Shown in pieces: positions 58,481 to 64,000 of a DNA stretch of 64,000 bases. Source of the DNA: JAUVXJ01 sp964433755 (GTDB lineage: Bacteria > Chloroflexota > Anaerolineae > UBA7937 > B3-Chlor); NCBI GenBank assembly GCA_964433755.1, contig CAYSSR010000001.1:1302001-1366000 (forward strand). The letters are read 5' to 3'. Position 1 is the first letter of the stretch. Each line of letters opens with the position of its first letter. Made by a program: the position numbers and the translations under genes. The notes beneath the pieces were generated by a model. The model saw only the letters and a list, made by a program, of their open reading frames with translations, did no database searches and was not told the DNA's origin.

Positions 58481-58532
58481 GCCAGGAGAGCCACTACTCT
58501 TGCGGAGGCTTGCGATACGTACGACTCCCGAG
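58481..58532. repeat. Dispersed intergenic repeat, copy 3
   Basis: GCCAGGAGAGCCACTACTCT followed by TGCGGAGGCTTGCGATACGT and ACGACTCCCGA. Same family as 53403-53453 and 54776-54832. Confidence 0.6.
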
Positions 58533-58566
58533 GAGCCGGGGCCCTTGCCACGCGCAAGGACCCGTG

Positions 58567-58595
58567 TTGCCCTCTCTCCCTAGATGTGGTACAAT
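58567..58595 (+). promoter_or_regulatory. Promoter of the TIR-like/SH3 gene
   Basis: TTGCCC (58567-58572), 17-bp spacer, TACAAT (58590-58595) preceded by TGG. The leader is about 190 nt; no riboswitch recognised in it. Confidence 0.75.
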
Positions 58596-58793
58596 CCGCT
58601 GACTTCGATTCCTCTACGTCCTGAAACGTGCCTGCACTGGTACCTCGTGCACGACGATACACGGTACGAGGGGCCAGGGTCCTGTGCAACCGGCTCTCGG
58701 TCGTAGACGCCTCGACAGTAGGTGTCGGCACAACCCGCAAGGCTCCTCTGCCGCCGATATGGCCTTGTTGCACTCGCAAGGAGGTGGTGCGCC

Positions 58794-60137
58794 GTGAGTG
58801 TCGAGTTTGATCCTAGGCTCTGCTTCGTCTTGATGCCTATGACGGACAAGTTCAAGGGAATATACGAACACGTCATCAAGCCAACGGTCAGCGAGTTGCA
58901 GATGGAGTGCATCTATGCGGGCGAGATCTTTGGCGCTACGCCGGTGATGAAAGACGTCTGGGAGTACTGTGCGAAGGCTAGGGTCGTCATAGCCGACCTA
59001 ACAGATGCCAACACCAATGTGTACTACGAGGCGGGGTATTCGCACGCTTTCGATGGAGAGAAGGTGATCTTCATCACCCAGAGTATGGACCACGTCACTT
59101 TCGATGTGCGGCACTTCCGGTGCATAGTCTACGATCCTCTACCGGGCACCATTGACGCATTCAAGACTGAACTGACGCAGAATCTCAAGGCCGTGCTAGC
59201 AAAGGTGCCTGGGCGCTTGACCGAGGTGACACGCACTGTGGAGAAGACCGTGGAAGTGGGAGAGTCCGTCAACAGTGAGACACGGGAAGCCCTGCTGCTG
59301 CACAGAATCCTTAGCCGCTCCACCGAGCGAGGGGAGCGCATTGTCGCGGACGAACGAGTGGCTCACCTGCTGAAGACCCTCGAGACGGCTACGATTGTGT
59401 GGCCCACGGTCGCACCCATCAAGCCGGGCAAACACGCTGTCGTCAACGTCGCGCTCGACGGTGTCCTAGAAGTGCACGCCCAGCCAGGTCGCTCAAATGC
59501 TGTCGTTGGTGCCATCTCCCCCTATGGCAGGGATATCGAGGTGACTGGAGAAGCGCAAGAGCAGGATGGCGAGGTCTGGGTTCCCATACGACACGAGAGC
59601 ATCACAGGTTGGGCAAACAGCAGGTTCTTGGCTCGTCAAGTAGGCTGGGTGGGCGATGAGATCGCCGGTCGCGCGCTCCAGGTTGTTGTGGCCCTCAGAG
59701 ACGAGGACATGAATACCTTGGCTGCTTTGATCCATCCAGACAAAGGAGTCCGGTTCTCCGCCATTGCCTATGTGAGGGGGCGGGACCTGGTCTTCAGTGC
59801 GGACCAGTTAAGAGGCGCCCTTGCCGACGAGACGACCCGCGATTGGGGGAGGGACGAAGGTGGCCAACGTCTTGTCTACTCGTTTCAGGAGTACTATCAC
59901 AGATTTGTCTACGACATGCACTTCGCCCGCCCGGACGTCGTGTACTTCAACCACCACTTCCAAAGTGGACATACGACCAACAACATCCCGGAAGTGTATC
60001 CAAAGGCCGCTACCATCGAGTACCAGTTCGAGCAGGAGTACCATGGGTTCTCGTGGCGGGCCCTCCGATTGGTGCTAGAGTTGGAAGGAGATACTTGGTA
60101 CTTGGTTGGTATCGTCCACGATCGGCACGGGGTCTAG
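58794..60137 (+). CDS. Nucleoside deoxyribosyltransferase/TIR-like protein with SH3 domain
   Basis: 447 residues. The N-terminal 150 residues have a Rossmann-like fold related to nucleoside 2-deoxyribosyltransferases and TIR-like NAD-processing enzymes: LCFVLMPMTDKFKGIYEHVIKP, RVVIADLTDANTNVYYEAGYSHA, with Asp68, Asn75 and Glu79 as candidate catalytic residues. Residues about 208-280 are an SH3-type domain (LEVHAQPGRSNAVVGAISPYG, WVPIRHESITGWANSRFL). Residues 285-447 form a further domain with an NTF2-like look. GTG 58794 is favoured by AAGGAGG 8 nt upstream. No partner gene is obvious. A defence or signalling role is possible but unproven. Confidence 0.75.
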   Translation: MSVEFDPRLCFVLMPMTDKFKGIYEHVIKPTVSELQMECIYAGEIFGATPVMKDVWEYCAKARVVIADLTDANTNVYYEAGYSHAFDGEKVIFITQSMDHVTFDVRHFRCIVYDPLPGTIDAFKTELTQNLKAVLAKVPGRLTEVTRTVEKTVEVGESVNSETREALLLHRILSRSTERGERIVADERVAHLLKTLETATIVWPTVAPIKPGKHAVVNVALDGVLEVHAQPGRSNAVVGAISPYGRDIEVTGEAQEQDGEVWVPIRHESITGWANSRFLARQVGWVGDEIAGRALQVVVALRDEDMNTLAALIHPDKGVRFSAIAYVRGRDLVFSADQLRGALADETTRDWGRDEGGQRLVYSFQEYYHRFVYDMHFARPDVVYFNHHFQSGHTTNNIPEVYPKAATIEYQFEQEYHGFSWRALRLVLELEGDTWYLVGIVHDRHGV

Positions 60138-60288
60138 GAAAGCGCGACCGTCGGTAGCCAATCGCTGAGCAATCCGAGCGCGTGCATGCGAGCGTCTTGC
60201 CTGAGACGACCTGCAATAGCAGCAGGGAAGAGAAGGACAAGCTGATTGCTGATCTGGAAGTGCGGCCAGGGGGGCAGAGGAGCGTCTC

Positions 60289-60465
60289 ATGAGAATCAGC
60301 AAGTATCGGGTGCAGAACTACAGGTCAATACTGGACCGGGGCTGGTGGCACGGTTCGTTCTGGAGAACGTGTTCGGGTGGTGGCCGTGGGGGTGAGGTAG
60401 GTGGCAGTCGAGATGACTCAGCTCTTTGGACGAATACGCACCAACGCCGGGGGCTTGATGGGTGA
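60289..60465 (+). pseudogene. Remnant of an AAA/OLD-type ATPase gene (N-terminus only)
   Basis: The first 19 codons read MRISKYRVQNYRSILDRGW, a typical start of the OLD/RecF-like AAA ATPases, where the Walker A loop would follow within 15-20 residues. Here the frame changes to low-complexity sequence without Walker A and stops at 60463-60465. It looks like the truncated 5' end of a larger gene. Confidence 0.5.
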
Positions 60466-60604
60466 CGAGCAGCACGATGCCTCCATGGAGAGTGTATGCA
60501 CGACGATGCGACGAGCGGCTGACGCAGAAGGCATCCTCGATGGGTTCCATGTCGTGTAGCTGGTGGGGCCGTTTCACCAGTTCGGACGATCGAGGCATTG
60601 GACA

Positions 60605-61228
60605 ATGGCAGGCGTGCTGCAATACATCCGATCTACTCAAGGGACTACAACCGCACCAGGACGCCTCGACTTCTCGCAGACAGGGCTGCACATGGAAGAC
60701 CTGGGATTCACTTCCCAGGTGGTTTCGGGGTTTCTCGGCGATCGGTGGATCCCTCAGGGTTGCAGCATTGCGAAGCTCGGGCCCACACCCGACCGGATTG
60801 AGTGCGTAGCGCATGCGTGGAGGCGGTTCATGTGGGAACGGGAGGCGCTGACTGAGGCTTGTCGCATGCTAAGAGAATCCGTTCCCGAGAAGGAGAGGAA
60901 GCTGGCAGACAGCAGGGACCCCAGAATACTGCTACTCCTACATCAGCGGCCCATGGTGCGTGGAGGGATCTATAGAGGCTGCACAGAGGAGGTTGGGTTC
61001 GCTGGTTGGTTCCATTCGGTCTTTGTGGTGGAGGCTGCCAACTCGCGATACTTCCTGTACAGGGAGAAGACCGACTGGTCGGACCACCAGCAGTGGACGC
61101 CCCGCACGGTGCTGTGGGGTACGATTGTGGCAGTCGCTTGCGGCTGGCCCTCAAATCTCTCGCCGCTATGCCGACAGCCCCCATGGCGATCTAGCTGCGC
61201 CAACGCACGGGAGGGGCTCAGGACATGA
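60605..61228 (+). CDS. Unknown protein encoded upstream of the Ntn-hydrolase-like gene
   Basis: 207 residues from ATG 60605 (GAGG 9 nt upstream). No signal peptide; hydrophilic with a run LLLLHQRPM and an aromatic-rich second half (FAGWFHSVFVVEAANSRYFLY). The frame continues upstream across an in-frame TAG at 60557-60559, where another 48 codons (from ATG 60413) are open, so either the gene once started further up or those codons are unrelated. The stop overlaps the start of the next gene (ATGA at 61225-61228). I do not recognise the family. Confidence 0.6.
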   Translation: MAGVLQYIRSTQGTTTAPGRLDFSQTGLHMEDLGFTSQVVSGFLGDRWIPQGCSIAKLGPTPDRIECVAHAWRRFMWEREALTEACRMLRESVPEKERKLADSRDPRILLLLHQRPMVRGGIYRGCTEEVGFAGWFHSVFVVEAANSRYFLYREKTDWSDHQQWTPRTVLWGTIVAVACGWPSNLSPLCRQPPWRSSCANAREGLRT

Positions 61229-61968
61229 CAGTGGTGTTCAGCGCGGTCATCCCGAGGAGTCTGATTGTGATGGCTGTGGACAGTGCGGTGACGAATGATT
61301 TCGGGGAGAGTCGAGAGTACGTTGAGGGAGCGAAGGCTTTTTGGCTCCAGGGTGTAGGCTGCGTGGCAACGTGGGGGGAGAGGACTGGTAACAAGGTGGG
61401 CGAGTTCCTTTTTCGACAAGGAATCTCTGCACAGACTCACTCGGTCGGGGACCTGGCTGACCTGGTGGAGCAGTATCTTACTCGCGACTATCAGCCGCGT
61501 GAGGCGGGGCTCGACGAGGTGGGCTACCACGTTGCCGGCTTCGACAGGGGAGGCAATGGTCGGCTGTACCACATCTTCTACGGGTTCGATCGACCAAGGC
61601 GTGAAGACGAGCGCGAGCCGCGGTACAAGAGATGCGACCATAGTCCTCCCGGCGCCGTCACACCGTTTGTCTTCAATGGACGTAACGACTTGGCCGAAAT
61701 GGTGGTCGTGAAGCTACTGGCTGAGATTCGGAGTGGCGGGGACACCAGATATGATCCTAACACTCCCAAGGGAGTGGTGTGCCTTGCAGACTTCGTGCTT
61801 CGGTTCGCCGCGGAACTGACCCCCCAGGTCGGACCACCCTTCTTCATCCATCTCATCTCTCCCACGAATCGTCGCTTGCTCATCTCCAACTCTGGCTTCT
61901 GCCGACTCGCCGACCGCTGGAACGACCAGGTGGCTCCCAAGGCCAGCCAGGAACGGTTCGCCCTTTGA
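61225..61968 (+). CDS. Proteasome-like Ntn-hydrolase candidate
   Basis: 247 residues. After Met removal the chain begins T-V-V-F-S-A and continues LIVMAVDSAVT and EGAKAFWLQGVGCVATWGE. Thr1, Asp18 and Lys36 line up with Thr1, Asp/Glu17 and Lys33 of proteasome beta and HslV subunits. Further matches are GxxGxxA-D-type segments (GYHVAGFDRGG near residue 95). No AAA partner (HslU, Mpa) is present, apart from an ATPase remnant upstream. ATG 61225 has GGGAGGGG 7 nt upstream. An autocatalytic N-terminal-nucleophile hydrolase is plausible, a protease is not proven. Confidence 0.6.
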   Translation: MTVVFSAVIPRSLIVMAVDSAVTNDFGESREYVEGAKAFWLQGVGCVATWGERTGNKVGEFLFRQGISAQTHSVGDLADLVEQYLTRDYQPREAGLDEVGYHVAGFDRGGNGRLYHIFYGFDRPRREDEREPRYKRCDHSPPGAVTPFVFNGRNDLAEMVVVKLLAEIRSGGDTRYDPNTPKGVVCLADFVLRFAAELTPQVGPPFFIHLISPTNRRLLISNSGFCRLADRWNDQVAPKASQERFAL

Positions 61969-62388
61969 CCGGGCCGGACGGAGTGGAAACGTGGTGCTGA
62001 TGAAGATGGCAAGCCAATCGGACATTGATGCTCTAAAGGCGTCGCTTAGCTTTGTGAGGGCCCCTTCTCGAGCGGTCGAAGTGGTTCGAGGGGGGGGGTC
62101 AGGCGCTAGTAGTCGGACGCATTGTGCCGGCGACGAGGGCGATGCTAGAGACGTAGAGAATCTTGCGTGTGTCAGCAATAGGTGATACGATGGTGGCCGC
62201 CAGTTGTCGCTCGGGGCTTCTTGTCCTTGCAGGGGTTCAGGCGGCGTGCGGCGGGCCAGCAGCAATGCGCGCCCGCGCAGCACAGGGTAAGGGCTAGACC
62301 AACCGATTGGCCATGTCCCCATGAAGTGATCAGGTGCGCATGATGAGCCGTTGCCTTCGAGGCGGTGGCTGTGCGGGAGACTATCGGG
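61969..62388. other. Intergenic stretch with doubtful small frame
   Basis: About 420 bp. A plus-strand frame of 64 codons from 61991 (VLMKMASQSDIDALKASLSF) begins like a gene and lies 20 bp behind the hydrolase stop, but turns into G-rich, arginine-rich sequence. It could be a decayed gene start. No promoter with convincing spacing found for the kinase gene. Confidence 0.4.
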
Positions 62389-63741
62389 ATGGATGAGGAA
62401 GATACGGGCGCAGTCGAGAATGGCGAGGCTCTATTGGACGCTGTTGAGCTGGGCAGTGTCGAGACTGCGGTGACAGAAGAGATCCTTTGGCGAAGAGTCA
62501 CATCTGCGCTTGAGAGAGTCGTGGACTACTTCGTTCTGGGCAGTGGGGCTGTGTACGCTTCTGAGTGGGGCAACTACACAGACATGAAGCGGGAAGTGCT
62601 TGTTCCGGCACATCTTGATGTGGCTGATGCCTTCGGACTTCCGACATACGATGATTTCAAGTTCCTAGCTCAACAAGACGGCATGATGCTGCCAACAAAG
62701 GAACATGACTTGTGGTGGTTTTCACCAACCAAGTACTTCGCTAGCGAGTTTGCGCTAGTTTTTGGCCGAGAAACCTCCGCTGGCTACCTCATCATGCTCG
62801 GTTTCGGCTGGGATGGGCGGACCGGGCCGAACGCTTCTCAGGAAGCAGAAATCGTGCAGGTTGTCAGCAAGAAGCTGTTCCCTTTCATCGAGAGGAGCCT
62901 ATCGAGCATTCAACTAGACTATCTGATGAGTGAGACCGGGCATCTCATGGGCCGCTCGGCCGGCATGATTGCCTCAGGCTACGATGCGCTTATGCGTGTC
63001 GTCCGAAGCAACTTGGACAACAGTGAGGATGCCGAAGAACTAAGACTGGCACTGTGGGCTCTGGAAGATGGATTGACTCGCCTGGAACTGATCCGACAGC
63101 GTTTCTACACCTTCAGGGAGCGCCGTCTGGGCTCGGTCGGCGGCTTGGGTGATGACGCTGGAGGTCAAAGTGCCCGGGGGGTGCCCGAAGGGGTCTATGG
63201 GAGGTACGACGTCTTACACAGGGAGACGGTTGACATCATTCGTGTTCTGGCAGACTTGACCCCCTTCTTTCGAAGGTCGGCTCAGTATTGTCACCTTGGG
63301 GAAGTCAGGCTATCGCTTCACGCTGACAGCGCGGTGACTGAGGGTCGAGAGAGAGACTTGAGGCTGGTGTTCGTCAATCTCTTCGACAATGCCGTCAAGT
63401 ATGCCTACACAGACACACACATCACCATCGCGAGTACGCAAGAAGAGGGACACTGTGTCGTGACGTTCACGAACCTGGGGATTGGAGTCGCGCCGGACGA
63501 AACCGAATGGGTGTTCCGAAGGTTCACGCGATCACGGTTTCGTGACCCTTTCAGACTCATCGAAGGACTGGGCATCGGTCTCTATCTCTGCCGAACAGTA
63601 GTAGAAGACGAGTTCAATGGAACGATAACCCTCTCGAGCAGGCCAGCAGGACGGCCCCGGCGGAGAAGGTTCGAGGGCGACAACTGGCTGACAACAGTTG
63701 CTGTGCGCCTTCCTATCAAGCACGGGAAGGAGATGCGCTGA
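62389..63741 (+). CDS. Sensor histidine kinase, cytoplasmic
   Basis: 450 residues. An N-terminal half of about 190 residues without membrane helices, weakly GAF-like (FALVFGRETSAGYLIMLGFG). A candidate dimerisation helix with His in SETGHLMGRSAGMI near residue 180, then a HATPase with N-box VFVNLFDNAVKYAY near 325, FTNLGIGVAPDE and GLGIGLYLC. The His is in a non-standard context, so phospho-transfer is assumed rather than seen. ATG 62389 with GGGAG 9 nt upstream; a GTG 24 nt earlier is possible. Followed immediately by a response regulator gene. Confidence 0.8.
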   Translation: MDEEDTGAVENGEALLDAVELGSVETAVTEEILWRRVTSALERVVDYFVLGSGAVYASEWGNYTDMKREVLVPAHLDVADAFGLPTYDDFKFLAQQDGMMLPTKEHDLWWFSPTKYFASEFALVFGRETSAGYLIMLGFGWDGRTGPNASQEAEIVQVVSKKLFPFIERSLSSIQLDYLMSETGHLMGRSAGMIASGYDALMRVVRSNLDNSEDAEELRLALWALEDGLTRLELIRQRFYTFRERRLGSVGGLGDDAGGQSARGVPEGVYGRYDVLHRETVDIIRVLADLTPFFRRSAQYCHLGEVRLSLHADSAVTEGRERDLRLVFVNLFDNAVKYAYTDTHITIASTQEEGHCVVTFTNLGIGVAPDETEWVFRRFTRSRFRDPFRLIEGLGIGLYLCRTVVEDEFNGTITLSSRPAGRPRRRRFEGDNWLTTVAVRLPIKHGKEMR

Positions 63742-64000
63742 ATGCTTCGGATTCTATTCTTTGAGGATCATCCGCTTACCCCAGCGAATCGGCTATTTCG
63801 CCTGCGCCTGCGACGCTCACTGGGCCATGTCGAGGTGCATGTTACTGAAGCAAGCACAGTGGATGGATTTGAGCGCGCTGTGCTGAAGGACAGTTTCGAG
63901 ATCATTGTGCTAGATATTATGGCACGTCCCCCCGCAGGCATGACCCGGTCCGGGACGGATGACTTGGTGTCCGCTGCCAGGACAGGCGTGGAATTGCTCA
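63742..64000 (+). CDS. Response regulator (3' end outside window)
   Basis: First 86 codons visible: MLRILFFEDHPLTPANR with the acidic pair ED, and FEIIVLDIMARPP with the likely phospho-acceptor Asp near residue 58. Its ATG follows the kinase stop without a gap, and GAAGGAG overlaps the kinase end, so the two are translated together. The segment after the Asp is longer than usual (insertion RPPAGMTRSGTDD). Output domain unknown. Confidence 0.8.
   Translation, partial: MLRILFFEDHPLTPANRLFRLRLRRSLGHVEVHVTEASTVDGFERAVLKDSFEIIVLDIMARPPAGMTRSGTDDLVSAARTGVELL

Noticed and set aside
58722..58793. Longer N-terminus of the TIR-like/SH3 protein
   Set aside because: Arg/Leu-rich and without ribosome site; the GTG at 58794 has AAGGAGG upstream.
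1..64000. CRISPR arrays
   Set aside because: No regularly spaced direct repeats of 24-40 bp were seen.
1..64000. tRNA or rRNA genes
   Set aside because: No cloverleaf with T-loop GGTTCGAATCC-type sequence or rRNA stretch recognised; a tRNAscan/Infernal search would decide.

Overview
The window reads as a GC-rich bacterial chromosome segment. I think it is most likely from a Chloroflexota (Anaerolineae-like) organism. The reasons are: a T-box-controlled ileS operon, secreted proteins with long Thr/Pro linkers, PEP-CTERM-like tails beside a C-terminal YLPL motif, tyrosine-recombinase remnants of a type I associate with that phylum, and AapJQMP and peptide transporters in a high-GC background. 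The phylum is an inference. No rRNA or tRNA gene was recognised.

Positions 1-15.5 kb are catabolic and all on the plus strand. They hold a TPP-dependent decarboxylase/synthase (cut by the window start), a fused 2Fe-2S/molybdopterin hydroxylase, an FAD oxidoreductase, a family-5 solute-binding lipoprotein with two permeases (no ATPase gene), a universal stress protein, a DapA/NanA-type aldolase, a 14-TM-type MFS exporter, a small unknown protein and a complete ferredoxin-dependent 2-oxoacid oxidoreductase (delta-alpha fusion, beta, gamma). This looks like uptake and oxidative breakdown of an organic substrate ending in an acyl-CoA.

Positions 15.5-38 kb are mostly housekeeping and regulation. 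They hold a receiver protein, an ECF sigma factor / FecR-like protein / zinc-ribbon operon, an alpha/beta hydrolase, an MBL-fold hydrolase, RluD, LspA and a DksA/TraR protein. Next come a T-box leader with its GNAT-AlaX-IleS operon and a PHP / PrsW / zinc-ribbon-FabF operon. A receiver, a double-XRE regulator coupled to a GAF histidine kinase, a TPR protein and an EF-G paralogue follow.

Positions 38-43 kb carry a GIY-YIG-type (DUF123) protein and an aapJQMP-like amino-acid ABC operon with its own promoter.

Positions 43-58.3 kb are an accessory region dominated by secreted or surface proteins: a beta-helix protein, a pentapeptide-repeat protein, lipoproteins, PEP-CTERM-like proteins and a PKD protein. 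Much of it is duplicated and decayed. There are two copies of a divergent PEP-CTERM / 57-residue membrane protein module, a third PEP-CTERM tail, a lipoprotein pair with matching promoters, a truncated copy of a secreted protein, two recombinase C-terminal remnants, five related minus-strand terminator hairpins and a three-copy intergenic repeat.

Positions 58.5-64 kb hold the most unusual genes. One is a TIR/deoxyribosyltransferase-like protein with an SH3 domain. Others are a decayed ATPase start and a two-gene operon encoding an unknown protein and a proteasome-like Ntn-hydrolase candidate. The window ends in a histidine kinase and a truncated response regulator.

Promoters can be read across the window as TTGnCA, 17 bp, T(A/G)nAAT-like, often with an extended -10 TGn. 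This let me place several starts.
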